The notes under the pieces: generated by a model | What the model was told of the DNA's origin: nothing | Databases searched by the model: none | The model's input: only the letters and a program-made list of their open reading frames with translations | Made by a program: the position numbers and the translations under genes | Source: Bacillus sp. HSf4 | Lineage (GTDB): Bacteria > Bacillota > Bacilli > Bacillales > Bacillaceae | Length of the DNA: 64,000 nucleotides | Reading direction: 5' to 3' | NCBI RefSeq assembly: GCF_029537375.1 | Contig: NZ_CP120679.1 | Location: forward strand, 4,073,501 to 4,137,500 | Shown here: positions 53,791-63,282 of the stretch, piece by piece | Numbering within the stretch: the first letter of the stretch is position 1 | How the letters are laid out: each line of letters begins with the position of its first letter

Positions 53791-54204
53791 GTGGAAGAAG
53801 AACAGCTCGTTTTTTTATTAAAGAAACGCGGCTTGCGGGTGACAGCTCAGCGGGTGCTGATTTTAAAAACGATCATTACTTTAAATGACCACCCGTCAGC
53901 GGAAGATATACACCGCGAATTGCCTTACATGAGCCTGCCGACGATATACGGCAATTTGAAATTATTTGTGAAGCTCGGCATTTTAAATGAACTGCCTTAT
54001 GGAGATGGAAAAAGCAAATATGAACTGTTTGAATCACAGCATTATCATGTCATCTGTAAATCATGCGGCAAAATCGTAGATTTAGAATATCCACAGCTCA
54101 AAGAGGTTGAACACGCAGCCGCACAGTTGACGCATTTCAAAGTGAATACGCATTATTTAGGTATTTATGGCGTCTGTACGGCATGCCAGGAGCAACAGAG
54201 GTGA
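53791..54204 (+). CDS. PerR-like peroxide-responsive regulator (Fur family)
   Basis: Fur-family repressor of 137 residues. Winged helix at about 10-80 ([31 protein letters not shown]). Structural zinc Cys pairs are at 89/92 (CKSC) and 129/132 (CTAC). Regulatory metal ligands of B. subtilis PerR correspond to His34, Glu78, His84, His86 and Asp97; thus the residue equivalent to PerR Asp85 is Glu. GTG 53791 is preferred, 9 bases after AGGGG; ATG 53782 touches that site. B. licheniformis is reported to have PerR paralogues besides PerR itself; this is one. Probably controls the Per box of katA. Confidence 0.85.
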   Translation: MEEEQLVFLLKKRGLRVTAQRVLILKTIITLNDHPSAEDIHRELPYMSLPTIYGNLKLFVKLGILNELPYGDGKSKYELFESQHYHVICKSCGKIVDLEYPQLKEVEHAAAQLTHFKVNTHYLGIYGVCTACQEQQR

Positions 54205-54212
54205 AAAAACAT

Positions 54213-55163
54213 ATGAAACGAAAAAAAATCGGCCTGCTCGTCATGGCTTATGGAACTCCTTATCAAGAAGACGATATCATTCCCTACTATACGCACATCC
54301 GCCATGGAAAAAGACCGACCGATGAGATGATCGACGACCTGAAAAACCGCTACAAGCATATCGGCGGGATCTCTCCTTTGGCAAAAATAACGGAGGCTCA
54401 GGCAAAAAAACTCGAAGATGTGTTAAACTCCCGGCAAAATGAAGTGGAATATGTCTCATATCTCGGCTTAAAACACATCTCTCCGTTTATCGAGGATGCG
54501 GTTGAGCAAATGAAGCGGGACCACATTGAAGAAGCCGTTTCCATCGTCTTAGCCCCTCACTATTCCACCTTTAGTACCGAAGTCTACAACCGGCGCGCCC
54601 AAAAAGCCGCGGAAAACATCGGCGGCCCCCGGATCGCGTCCATTGATGAGTGGCATCAGGAAGAGGGCTTCATCCGTTACTGGACAGAAGAAATCAACCG
54701 GATTCTTAAACAGATGTCTCAAGACGAATTGCAAAAAACCATTGTGATTTGCTCAGCCCACAGCTTGCCGGAAAAGATCAAGGAGCATGGCGATCCATAT
54801 CCAGATCAGCTTAAAGAAACCGCAAAACAGATCGCAGAACGGCTGCCTTTTGACCAGGTCACTGCCGGCTGGCAAAGCGAAGGCAATACACCTGACCCTT
54901 GGCTCGGTCCCGATGTACAGGATCTGACCCGAAAGCTTTACCGGGAAGGCTACAGATCCTTCATCTACGCTCCAGTCGGCTTTGTAGCCGACCATCTGGA
55001 GGTTCTTTATGATAATGACTATGAATGCAAAGTCATTACAGACGAGCTCGGCGCCCCTTATTACCGTCCGCCGATGCCGAATACCGACCCCCGTTTTATC
55101 GATGTGCTTGCCCGCGTCGTATTAAAAAAAACTGCCGGTCATTTTACAACAGAGCTGGTTTAG
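54213..55163 (+). CDS. hemH: Ferrochelatase (HemH/CpfC), second copy
   Basis: Coproporphyrin ferrochelatase inserting iron in the last steps of haem synthesis; 316 residues. Landmarks: [61 protein letters not shown], catalytic His in [30 protein letters not shown] and Glu in [16 protein letters not shown]. The main hemEHY operon of Bacillus is elsewhere, so this is probably an extra copy. AGAGGTG lies 9 bases before ATG 54213, just after the perR-like stop, so both are cotranscribed and peroxide-regulated. Confidence 0.88.
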   Translation: MKRKKIGLLVMAYGTPYQEDDIIPYYTHIRHGKRPTDEMIDDLKNRYKHIGGISPLAKITEAQAKKLEDVLNSRQNEVEYVSYLGLKHISPFIEDAVEQMKRDHIEEAVSIVLAPHYSTFSTEVYNRRAQKAAENIGGPRIASIDEWHQEEGFIRYWTEEINRILKQMSQDELQKTIVICSAHSLPEKIKEHGDPYPDQLKETAKQIAERLPFDQVTAGWQSEGNTPDPWLGPDVQDLTRKLYREGYRSFIYAPVGFVADHLEVLYDNDYECKVITDELGAPYYRPPMPNTDPRFIDVLARVVLKKTAGHFTTELV

Positions 55164-55175
55164 CAGCTCTGTTGT
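55146..55175 (+). terminator. Hairpin at the end of the ferrochelatase gene
   Basis: ACAACAGAGCTG (55146-55157) and CAGCTCTGTTGT (55164-55175) form a perfect 12-bp stem spanning the stop codon. Confidence 0.7.
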
Positions 55176-55358
55176 ACTTCATAAAAATGTGTGCCTCTTC
55201 ACCATCGGCACAAGTAACCATAACACCCATCTGCAAAACGTCCCCTTTTTTCAATCAAATATGACAAATACTCCCCCACCTTGATACGCTTCGCCTCAGA
55301 TTCATGCCTTTTGTCATAATCACCAGCTTATAGCCGACTCCAACTCACTTCATGATTA

Positions 55359-55447
55359 TTCAGATAATTCAGTTTTATGTGCTATGATCTCCGTAATTCC
55401 AATAAAAGGGAGGGTTGATCGTGTCCAACCTAGTCTATCCGCCATAA
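55359..55447 (+). promoter_or_regulatory. pelA promoter and possible 8-residue leader peptide
   Basis: TTCAGA (55359-55364) and TATGAT (55383-55388), spacer 18, make a plausible promoter. Downstream AAAAGGGAGGG is followed by GTG at 55421, opening MSNLVYPP and a TAA at 55445-55447. The ribosome site is strong. The rest of 55176-55497 (322 bases) contains no gene. Whether the short frame is translated is unknown. Confidence 0.4.
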
Positions 55448-55448
55448 A

Positions 55449-55462
55449 TGCAAGCGCTTCCT
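55449..55462. promoter_or_regulatory. cre-like site in the pelA leader
   Basis: TGCAAGCGCTTCCT matches the palindromic core AAGCGCTT of strong cre sites with three mismatches in the outer positions to TGWAANCGNTNWCA. It lies 36 bases before pelA, suggesting glucose repression. Confidence 0.45.
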
Positions 55463-55497
55463 AAAAGGGTTTTAAAAAAGAAAAAAGGAGGAATACG

Positions 55498-56514
55498 ATG
55501 AAGAAAATCATCAGTATCATGTTCATTTTTGTTTTGGGGATTATCGGATCGTTATCAACAGCGGTTTCCGCAGAAGCGTCATCTTCATTCAAGGCAGGCC
55601 CGCTTGCCGATTTCAGCTTGACGGGCTTCGCTTCTTTAAACGGCGGAACAACCGGCGGAGAAGGCGGCCAGACAGTGACCGTCACGACGGGAGATCAGTT
55701 GCTCGCGGCACTAAAGAATAAAAGTTCAAACACGCCCTTAAAAATTTATGTCAACGGCACAATCACAACCTCCAATACATCGGCATCAAAAATTGACATC
55801 AAAGATGTATCAGACGTATCGATTGTCGGCTCCGGAACAAAAGGTGAATTAAAAGGGATCGGCATTAAAGTGTGGCGCGCCGAAAACATCATCATCCGCA
55901 ACTTAAAAATCCATGAAGTCGCATCAGGCGATAAAGACGCGATCAGCATTGAAGGGCCTTCCAACAATATTTGGGTCGATCATAATGAACTGTATCACAG
56001 CTTGAATGTTGACAAAGATTATTATGACGGATTGTTTGATGTCAAAAAAGATGCAAAATACATTACGTTCTCTTGGAACTATGTGCATGATGCGTGGAAA
56101 TCCATGCTGATGGGCAGCTCAGACAGCGATAATTACAACCGGACGATCACATTTCACCATAACTGGTTTGCAAACTTGAATTCCCGCGTTCCAGCATTCC
56201 GATTCGGTGAAGGCCATCTTTACAACAACTACTACAGCAACATTATCGACAGCGGCATCAACTCAAGAATGGGCGCCCGTCTCAAAATCGAAAACAACCT
56301 CTTTGAAAATGCCAAAGATCCAATTGTCTCCTGGTACAGTGATAAACCTGGCTATTGGGATGTGTCCAACAATAAATTTGTCAACTCGACAGGCAGCATG
56401 CCGACTACATCGACAACATCCTATAAACCGCCTTACAGCTATTCACTCGACAGCGTGGACAATGTGAAATCAATCGTCAGGCAAAATGCCGGCATCGGTA
56501 AAATCAATCCTTAA
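55498..56514 (+). CDS. pelA: Secreted pectate lyase, PL1 family
   Basis: Extracellular Ca-dependent lyase cleaving polygalacturonate; 338 residues. Signal peptide 1-about 28 ([26 protein letters not shown]). The parallel beta-helix has the Pec_lyase signatures [51 protein letters not shown], catalytic Arg in [19 protein letters not shown]. It agrees with the PelA enzyme known from B. licheniformis. AAAAGGAGG precedes the ATG. Single gene, followed by a strong terminator. Confidence 0.9.
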   Translation: MKKIISIMFIFVLGIIGSLSTAVSAEASSSFKAGPLADFSLTGFASLNGGTTGGEGGQTVTVTTGDQLLAALKNKSSNTPLKIYVNGTITTSNTSASKIDIKDVSDVSIVGSGTKGELKGIGIKVWRAENIIIRNLKIHEVASGDKDAISIEGPSNNIWVDHNELYHSLNVDKDYYDGLFDVKKDAKYITFSWNYVHDAWKSMLMGSSDSDNYNRTITFHHNWFANLNSRVPAFRFGEGHLYNNYYSNIIDSGINSRMGARLKIENNLFENAKDPIVSWYSDKPGYWDVSNNKFVNSTGSMPTTSTTSYKPPYSYSLDSVDNVKSIVRQNAGIGKINP

Positions 56515-56525
56515 TACCTCCAGAT

Positions 56526-56560
56526 GGAAACGTCCGGGTTCTTCGGACGTTTCCGCTTTT
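56526..56560 (+). terminator. Terminator after pelA
   Basis: GGAAACGTCCG (56526-56536) pairs with CGGACGTTTCC (56544-56554), followed by GCTTTT. Confidence 0.88.
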
Positions 56561-57401
56561 ATTCCTCATACTTTTTCCATACCTCAGGCAGCCATTGGGA
56601 CAGTTCATGTGCAAGCAATGTATGGGGCGAGCGGGATGTTGTCCAAGCGTCGGCACAGGCGCCGTGCAGATGGACAGCATTCAGCACCGCTTCTTTCGGG
56701 TTTTCGTGGCAGCACAGCATGCCGAGAATCATTCCGGTTAATGTATCACCCGTACCTCCTTTTGCCAATGCGTTGTTACCGGTCTGGTTTCTCCAGCACT
56801 CTCCATCGGGAAAAGCGATGACCGTTTCATTTCCTTTCAAAATGATCGTTACACCGAGTTTGGCCGCCCATTCTTTCGTAAGAAAAACGCGCTCTGCTTG
56901 CACCTCTTGAATGGACAGACCGGTGATTCTCGAAAATTCTCCTGGATGCGGCGTCAAAATCGTCGGTGCTTCGCGAGACGGGTACATTCGTTTTGACAAA
57001 GCACCGGCATCAAGTACAACCGGGCATTCTTCCTTCAATACCATACGTACTGCCCGTTCTGTTGCTTTAGACGGAAGGAGCCCGGGGCCGAGGGCAATCG
57101 CCCGAAAGCACATCTCCAATTCCCCATTTCCCACCCTTTTCAAGCCGTCCCGCCAATAGGTGGCTTCAGGCAGAACAGGAACGATTAAAGGCACCGCACC
57201 CGCTGATGTGCCGATGACAAGCTTTCCGATGCCGCTTCTCATCGCGCCATAGCCCGCGAGCAGAGCCGCCCCCGGCATATCATCGCTTCCGGCCAGCAGC
57301 AGCCCTGTTCCGAATGTTCCTTTATGGCTGTCCTTTCCCCTTTTCGGAAGGGTTGCTTTCACCCGTTCTTTTGTCCAAATCGGCGGTTTTTCTTCAGCCA
57401 T
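56559..57401 (-). CDS. yxkO: ADP-dependent NAD(P)H-hydrate dehydratase YxkO (NnrD)
   Basis: Metabolite-repair enzyme that dehydrates damaged NAD(P)HX using ADP (or ATP); 280 residues of the YjeF C-terminal/CARKD family. Motifs: LPKRGKDSHKGTFGTGLLLAGSDDMPGAALLAGYGAMRSGIGKL, ALGPGL, VVLDAGALS, ILTPHPGEFSRI, ILKGNETVIAFPDG, NNALAKGGTGDTLTGMILGML with the catalytic Asp in GTGDTL. AAAGGATG precedes the start. Convergent with pelA. Confidence 0.92.
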   Translation of the reverse strand: MAEEKPPIWTKERVKATLPKRGKDSHKGTFGTGLLLAGSDDMPGAALLAGYGAMRSGIGKLVIGTSAGAVPLIVPVLPEATYWRDGLKRVGNGELEMCFRAIALGPGLLPSKATERAVRMVLKEECPVVLDAGALSKRMYPSREAPTILTPHPGEFSRITGLSIQEVQAERVFLTKEWAAKLGVTIILKGNETVIAFPDGECWRNQTGNNALAKGGTGDTLTGMILGMLCCHENPKEAVLNAVHLHGACADAWTTSRSPHTLLAHELSQWLPEVWKKYEE

Positions 57402-57454
57402 TCTTCTTCACATCCTTTTAAATCAAACGTTTGTTTAAACTGTGAACCCTATTC

Positions 57455-58669
57455 TTATTTTGCCACAGAATGCCCTTTGCCCGTCATGTTCCTCTTCATG
57501 AAAGCTGGCGGCTTCAAATATGTTCCCAATCTCCACAGCCATTCAAACGGCCCTATGCGAAACCGGCTGGTCCACCAAACGCTGGCTGCCGTCTGACAAA
57601 GAAAAAACAAAGCGGCAATACCGATGCCGGCCAATACGCCGAGCTTTCCGAACAACCCCAGACCATACCCGTAAAAAATAAAGGTCATAACGATGCTTTG
57701 TGTGAGGTAGTTTGTCAGCGATAATCTTCCAACGGCTCCAAAAGGTTTTAAAACGCGCTGTCCCCCTTTAGACTGCGAGATCAAAACAATTCCCGTCAAG
57801 TAACAAAATGTCAGCGACAGCGGTCCGACGCCTTCACTCAGCATATAAACGGCCGGATTATCCCAAACAATCGGCAGTGTTTTCAAAGGAATACCGAGAG
57901 CGAGTGTCACAATGAAAACTTTGCGGATTCCCTTCAAATAAAGCCGGGGCTGATGGAGCCATTTTTTCTTCGCCGCATATAAACCGAACAGAAAAGGAGA
58001 CAGCGTAAAAATAGGAGCGATCAATAGGATCATCACCATGACCATCCATTCCGGAAGCTCATCCTCAACACCGAATAAAGGAACGACCTCATTCGCCCGG
58101 TAGGACACGATCTCCCAATAGTCTCCGTTTTGCATCACCAGGGCCGTGCGCTCATTAAATGCCGCTAATTCCTGATCAGGCTCCGCCCCTCCGCTTCCAT
58201 AGCAGATGAGAACATAGAACGCGAATAGACTGACCGCCCAAATCAAAATGGTCTTCGGTTTCCGGTTGATAAACAGAAACAACAGGCCGATTCCGATGAT
58301 GCTGTAGCTGAGCAAAATGTCTCCATCCCAAAGAAAATAGCCGTGCAAACCGCCAAAGGCAGCCAGTATCAGAAAGCGCCGTATAAAAATGCGACGATAT
58401 GTCACGATTCCCTTTTGTTCCAATCTGTCTTTCATTAACACCATACCGTAGCCGAATAAAAAAGCGAACAGCGGCATAAAGCTGCCGACAGCAAAAATCC
58501 TTGTCCATTCATATGCCCAGTGGTCATAGGATGGCAACGGTTTAAAGGATAAATCCTCCCACATCCCATATTGAAACAACAGCATGTTTGCCAGCAGAAT
58601 CCCGAAAAGCGCAATCCCCCTCGCTTGATCCAACCAAATCACCCGCTCTTCCCGCAGTTGAATATTCAA
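57455..58669 (-). CDS. DUF418-family membrane protein (YxaH/YeiB-like)
   Basis: A 404-residue protein with about ten helices; the N-terminus ERVIWLDQARGIALFGILLANMLLF is the heparan-acetyltransferase-like DUF1624/DUF418 start, and WRLGTYLKPP-type text ends the DUF418 domain (SRFRIGPFEWLWRLGTY). Members are poorly characterised acyltransferase-like membrane proteins. TTG at 58669 is preferred, 6 bases after GAGAGG; a GTG at 58687 is the alternative. Alone, between yxkO and cydD. Role unknown. Confidence 0.75.
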   Translation of the reverse strand: MNIQLREERVIWLDQARGIALFGILLANMLLFQYGMWEDLSFKPLPSYDHWAYEWTRIFAVGSFMPLFAFLFGYGMVLMKDRLEQKGIVTYRRIFIRRFLILAAFGGLHGYFLWDGDILLSYSIIGIGLLFLFINRKPKTILIWAVSLFAFYVLICYGSGGAEPDQELAAFNERTALVMQNGDYWEIVSYRANEVVPLFGVEDELPEWMVMVMILLIAPIFTLSPFLFGLYAAKKKWLHQPRLYLKGIRKVFIVTLALGIPLKTLPIVWDNPAVYMLSEGVGPLSLTFCYLTGIVLISQSKGGQRVLKPFGAVGRLSLTNYLTQSIVMTFIFYGYGLGLFGKLGVLAGIGIAALFFLCQTAASVWWTSRFRIGPFEWLWRLGTYLKPPAFMKRNMTGKGHSVAK

Positions 58670-58778
58670 TCGTTTCCTCTCCCTCACCTGTCATATGAAT
58701 TGATTATATCAATGGCCGCTTAACCCCAGTTAATCTGCTCCTTAAAAATGGCTAAAAACTGCTAAAGAAAAAGCAGCT

Positions 58779-60545
58779 TCAAATGAAGCTGCCCTTTCGA
58801 TCCTCATGCCGCAACGCCGGCGCATCCAGCTGATATAGCCGCTGATAGCGCTTGTTTTCTTGCAGTAAATCTTGATGTCTTCCTTCCATTTCAATTCTTC
58901 CGTTTTCGAGAAAAAGAATCCGATCGGCCGCTTCAGCTCCCGCCAAATGGTGGGTGATCCAAAGAACGGTCTTTCCGTCAAGCGCTTCAAACATCGTCAA
59001 AAGCAGCTCTTTTTCCGTTATTGGATCAAGCCCGACGGTCGGTTCATCCAAAACGATAACAGGTGCACCCTGCAATAGAATGCGCGCCAGTGCGATCCGC
59101 TGCCGCTCTCCTCCGGAAAAGCGGCTCCCCGCCTCCTGCACTGATGTATGATAACCGTCAGGAAGCGATTCAATCAGATCATGAAGCTTGACCTGCCGCG
59201 CCGCCCAGTACACTTCTTCATCGCTCGCTTCAGGATTGCCGAGACGGATATTATTTAAAATCGTCGTATCAAACAGATACGGCTTTTGATTTAAAACGCC
59301 GACAATCCGGGAAATGTCATCTTGCAGGGCAACGGCTTCAATTCCGTTAAAAGCGACTCGTCCTGCGTCTGGAGAAAGCGCCCCCTCGATCATGGTCAAA
59401 ATCGTTGATTTACCCGCACCGCTCGGTCCGAGGAGCGCGATTTTCTCCCCTTGCTTTACGGTAAAAGAAACACCGCGCAACACCGGATGGCCGGATTCAT
59501 ATGAAAATGAAACATTGTCAAAGCGGAGGGTGACATCGTCTAAACCGACTGCCTCGGCAGTTTCAGGCGAAACGGCATCCGCTTCCGCTTGTGCGGGCCT
59601 GAGCTGCTCCATGCGCCGCAGCGAATCCTCGTACGCCGGGATCGCCCCCGCCGCATCAGAAAGCGGAAAGAATGCTTCTGTCAGAGGAAACACCACAAGG
59701 ACAAACGCGGCAATGAACGTATGGGGCAATCCGCCTTCCGCACTTAGACCGCCTGCCCACATCAGCATCAGCAGCACGAGTCCGGCTGCAAGACACTGGA
59801 CGGCAAAGTCCCTCCAGCGCGAAAAACGCTGGCGTTTTCTCTCGATCTCCAACCACCTGTGCTCCTCTTCTTCATATGCATCGATAAAGTCGCTTTGCCG
59901 ACCGCTGAAAACCCAGTCGCTCACACCCATGACGCCATCGGTCAAGCGGCGGTAAAGCCGGCTGCGGCCTTTTTTCAGCTCGATGTTTTTCGCCCTTGTG
60001 ACAAGCAGGGAAACGAGCGGAACAAGAAAAACGAATACTGCCGCATAGATCGCGATGAGTCCGGCAAACGGCCATGAAAAACTTCCGAGAGCGACGATGA
60101 AGATGGTATACAAAAGCAAGGCGGAAATGCCCGGAAAAACCGTCTTCAAATACATATCCTGCAAATGCTCGATATCATCAGCCAAAATTCCGAGCATATC
60201 GCCTGTACGAAAACGCGAACGCAATTTCAGCGCCTGAGGTTCAAGCATCCGGTACAGGCGAACACGCATGTCCGATAGAATTTTCAATATGATATGGTGG
60301 CCCGTCAGCCGCTCTACATACCGGGAAACAGAGCGTAAAATCCCAAAGGTGCGGACGGCTACGATCGGCACGTAAATCATCAACACATTTTCCGGACGAG
60401 TCGCCGCTTTGGAAATCAAATAACCGGACGTAAACATAAGGGATGCGGCAGAGGACACCGTTAGTCCGCCCAGCAAGACCACAATGATTAAAAGCTTCAT
60501 ATTCTTTTTCACATACGGCAGCACCCACCGGTCTTCCTTTTTCAT
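58779..60545 (-). CDS. cydD: ABC transporter CydD, cytochrome bd assembly
   Basis: Second half of the CydCD exporter of glutathione/cysteine-type thiols and haem-related function needed for cytochrome bd assembly; 588 residues. Membrane domain with six helices (1-310; RFRTGDMLGILADDIEHLQDMYLKTVFPG), ATPase with Walker A LGPSGAGKST, signature FSGGERQRIALARILL, Walker B VIVLDEPTVGLDP, H-loop WITHHLAGAE. ATGA overlap with cydC. Order cydA-B-C-D as in B. subtilis. Confidence 0.9.
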   Translation of the reverse strand: MKKEDRWVLPYVKKNMKLLIIVVLLGGLTVSSAASLMFTSGYLISKAATRPENVLMIYVPIVAVRTFGILRSVSRYVERLTGHHIILKILSDMRVRLYRMLEPQALKLRSRFRTGDMLGILADDIEHLQDMYLKTVFPGISALLLYTIFIVALGSFSWPFAGLIAIYAAVFVFLVPLVSLLVTRAKNIELKKGRSRLYRRLTDGVMGVSDWVFSGRQSDFIDAYEEEEHRWLEIERKRQRFSRWRDFAVQCLAAGLVLLMLMWAGGLSAEGGLPHTFIAAFVLVVFPLTEAFFPLSDAAGAIPAYEDSLRRMEQLRPAQAEADAVSPETAEAVGLDDVTLRFDNVSFSYESGHPVLRGVSFTVKQGEKIALLGPSGAGKSTILTMIEGALSPDAGRVAFNGIEAVALQDDISRIVGVLNQKPYLFDTTILNNIRLGNPEASDEEVYWAARQVKLHDLIESLPDGYHTSVQEAGSRFSGGERQRIALARILLQGAPVIVLDEPTVGLDPITEKELLLTMFEALDGKTVLWITHHLAGAEAADRILFLENGRIEMEGRHQDLLQENKRYQRLYQLDAPALRHEDRKGSFI

Positions 60546-62266
60546 GATACACCCCCAAAAGACTGCGCCTGCACGAGATCGTAGTAAACCCCGCGCTTTT
60601 CGATCAGTTCTTGATGTGTTCCGGTTTCAGCCACTTTCCCATCCTGCAGCACGATGATTTCATCCATATCAAGCATCCAGTGCAGCCGGTGGGTCGCCAG
60701 CAAGACGAGCTTATCCTCAAACAGCTTCAGCATCGTTTGCTTCATGTCATATTCTGTTTCGACATCCAAGTGTGCGGTCGGTTCATCCAGCAAGAGAACC
60801 GGACGATTTCCGAGAAAGGCCCGGGCGATGGCGATCCGCTGGGCTTGCCCACCGCTCAATGCCCTTCCGCCTTCGCCGATTTGTTCCCCGAGTCCTGAAG
60901 GAAGCTGCGCAATCAGCTGTGAAAGTCCCGCAGCCTTTGCCGCCTGTTCGACTTCTTCGTCTGAAGCGCCTGGATGATAAAAGCTGATGTTAGCGCCAAG
61001 TGTATCCGGAAAAATAAACGGATGCTGCGGAATATAAAGCAGCTGCCGCTGCCAGCTTTCCGCCTGAAGATGCGACCGTTTTGCACCTCCGATTTCGATA
61101 GCGCCGTTTTTTGTTTCCAAAAAACCGCCCAGCACATCGATGAGTGTAGACTTCCCCGCACCGCTTGCACCAATGATTCCGATTTTTTTCTTTCCTTTAA
61201 AAGAAAGGGAAATATCGGTTAATGAACTCTCTCCCTCTTCACCGTGCTGTACAGAGACACCTCTAAGCCTGATTTGACTCTCAGCTGACCATTCATCAAG
61301 CTGAAGCGGTTCCTCTTCTTTAAATGAAGGAGCGTTAAGAATCGCTTTTATCGCTTTTCCGGCTTCCTGGCCGTTTAATGTGGCGTGGTAGTCATTGCCG
61401 ACTTCCCGGACCGGGAGAAAAAATTCGGGAGCAAGCATCAAGATCGCGAGAGCCGGACCGAGCGCGATATGTCCTTCGACAAGGCCGAGGCCAAGAAAAA
61501 CGGCTACCGTCGCGACAGACAGCATCGTAAAAAAGTCGAGGGCAAATGATGAGAGAAAGGCGATTCTAAGCGTGCTCATCGTCGCCTTCCGGTACCTTTC
61601 GCTCACCTTAAAGATATTTTTTGTATGTGATCGGCTTAACCCTAAAAACTTCAAAGTTTCCAAGCCGCGCAGCGAGTCTGTGAAATGATTGGACAGCGTT
61701 TCATATGTTTTCCATTGCCGGTCTGCCTTTCTTTTCGCGGCATAGCCAAGCAGAATCATAAATGCTATTAAAATCGGCAGCGCCACAATCAGCACTACGG
61801 CGGATGTTCTGTCTTTGAAAAAGACATAGCAGACGACAGCCGCCGGAATAACAGCCATGCTGATCATTTTCGGAAGAAACAGCTCCAAATAGCGGCGGAA
61901 CTGGGCAATCCCTTCCATCGCAAGCGTCACCACATGGCCGGTTCCTTCGGTTCTCGCGAGACGCGGCCCTGATTGAAAAAGCTTTTCAAGAAAGCTTTTC
62001 CGCATGTCGGCTCCGGTCTTTGCGGCGTAGTCATACACAGCCCGCTGCTTCACGACTGTGATGGCATGGCGGAGAAGAAACGCCGCCAAAAAGAAGGCCG
62101 CCAATGAATAAACCGAATCCACTCGCCCGCCATTGAACAGGCGTGTCACCGCTTGTGCGAGCCATTCCGCCTGCATGATCACAGCAGCAGCCTGAATGCA
62201 TGTCAAAACGGCAAGCAGTGCGAGAATCCGTTTGATCCCTTTATATTGAAAAAGCTCTTTTCCCAT
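60542..62266 (-). CDS. cydC: ABC transporter CydC, cytochrome bd assembly
   Basis: First half of the CydCD exporter (574 residues from the chosen start). Six helices in 1-320, then the ATPase: Walker A IGASGAGKSTLID, signature ALSGGQAQRIAIARAFL, Walker B VLLLDEPTAHLD, H-loop LATHRLHWM. ATG 62266 shares one base with the cydB stop (TAATG), so it depends on translational coupling; the nearest AAGGAG is 14 bases away. A longer frame inside cydB (to 62323) has no good start. Confidence 0.9.
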   Translation of the reverse strand: MGKELFQYKGIKRILALLAVLTCIQAAAVIMQAEWLAQAVTRLFNGGRVDSVYSLAAFFLAAFLLRHAITVVKQRAVYDYAAKTGADMRKSFLEKLFQSGPRLARTEGTGHVVTLAMEGIAQFRRYLELFLPKMISMAVIPAAVVCYVFFKDRTSAVVLIVALPILIAFMILLGYAAKRKADRQWKTYETLSNHFTDSLRGLETLKFLGLSRSHTKNIFKVSERYRKATMSTLRIAFLSSFALDFFTMLSVATVAVFLGLGLVEGHIALGPALAILMLAPEFFLPVREVGNDYHATLNGQEAGKAIKAILNAPSFKEEEPLQLDEWSAESQIRLRGVSVQHGEEGESSLTDISLSFKGKKKIGIIGASGAGKSTLIDVLGGFLETKNGAIEIGGAKRSHLQAESWQRQLLYIPQHPFIFPDTLGANISFYHPGASDEEVEQAAKAAGLSQLIAQLPSGLGEQIGEGGRALSGGQAQRIAIARAFLGNRPVLLLDEPTAHLDVETEYDMKQTMLKLFEDKLVLLATHRLHWMLDMDEIIVLQDGKVAETGTHQELIEKRGVYYDLVQAQSFGGVS

Positions 62267-63282
62267 TAATAAATCATTGGCTCCTTGCTGCTGACCCGTT
62301 TCCGGAATACATAATAGCTCCATACTTGATAGCCGAGCACAAACGGCAGCAGTGCGAGCGCGACGATCGTCATGACTTTCAATGAATAGTCGCCTGATGA
62401 AGCATTATACACCGTCAAATCGTAGGCGCTTTTGATAGAGCTGATCATCACGCGCGGGAACAGCGCCGTAAAGATCGTCGCCACCGTCAGCGCGATTCCA
62501 GCTCCAGTCATGGCAAACGTCCAGCCGTCGCGTTCTTGTTTCATAAACACAATGGACAGCACATAGCAAACGACGATTAAGGCGGCAAGCGGTATCGTGA
62601 CTTGTCCGCGCCCTGTAAATAAATCCGTTTGAAAAATCGACATCCCAACAAAGACCACAAGCGCTGCCAGCGCCGCAAACACGACTTTTTGAGCGAGACG
62701 TCTTGCACGATCTCTGAGATCGGCATCGGTTCTAAGCGTAATAAAGATCAGTCCGTGCAACAGACAGAGCAGGGTGACGGTGACGCCTCCTGTCACAGAA
62801 TAAAGATTCACGTAATCCGTAAAACCGGCGTGAAGATTCATATCAGCATCGATCGGCATGCCCCGCAGAATGCTTGTGAATAAAACGCCGAACAAAAACG
62901 GAGGCAGAATGCTGCCGAAAAATACGACCCAATCCCATGTTTTCTTCCACTTAGCCGCCTCCACTTTTCCTCTGAATTCAAAAGCGACGCCCCGGCCGAT
63001 CAATGCCAACAGGACAAAGACGAACGGTATATAGTATCCGCTGAACATGGTCGCATACCAATTCGGAAAAGCCGCGAAAATCGCGCCTCCCCCGGTCAGC
63101 AGCCAGACCTCGTTCGCATCCCAGAAAGGTCCGATCGTATTGATCATCACCCTCCGTTCAAGCTCATTCCGTCCCAGAAACCGGGTGGCCATGCCGACGC
63201 CAAAATCAAAACCTTCCAGAAAGAAAAATCCCACGAACAACACAGCGACCAATATGAACCAAAGCTCATTAAGAGATACCAT
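62266..63282 (-). CDS. cydB: Cytochrome bd ubiquinol oxidase subunit II, CydB
   Basis: Membrane subunit (338 residues, about eight or nine helices) of the high-affinity bd oxidase. Begins VSLNELWFILVAVLFVGFFFLEGFDFGVG, with GPFWDANEVWLLTGGGAIFAAFPNWYATMFSGYY, the hallmark of CydB. AGGAGG precedes ATG 63282, which lies inside the end of cydA (14-base overlap). The longer frame to 63384 reads through cydA coding sequence and is rejected. Confidence 0.94.
   Translation of the reverse strand: MVSLNELWFILVAVLFVGFFFLEGFDFGVGMATRFLGRNELERRVMINTIGPFWDANEVWLLTGGGAIFAAFPNWYATMFSGYYIPFVFVLLALIGRGVAFEFRGKVEAAKWKKTWDWVVFFGSILPPFLFGVLFTSILRGMPIDADMNLHAGFTDYVNLYSVTGGVTVTLLCLLHGLIFITLRTDADLRDRARRLAQKVVFAALAALVVFVGMSIFQTDLFTGRGQVTIPLAALIVVCYVLSIVFMKQERDGWTFAMTGAGIALTVATIFTALFPRVMISSIKSAYDLTVYNASSGDYSLKVMTIVALALLPFVLGYQVWSYYVFRKRVSSKEPMIY

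Noticed and set aside
59314..59955. Plus-strand frame of 213 codons
   Set aside because: Antisense to cydD; Ser/Ala/Arg-rich and without start signals or recognisable domain.
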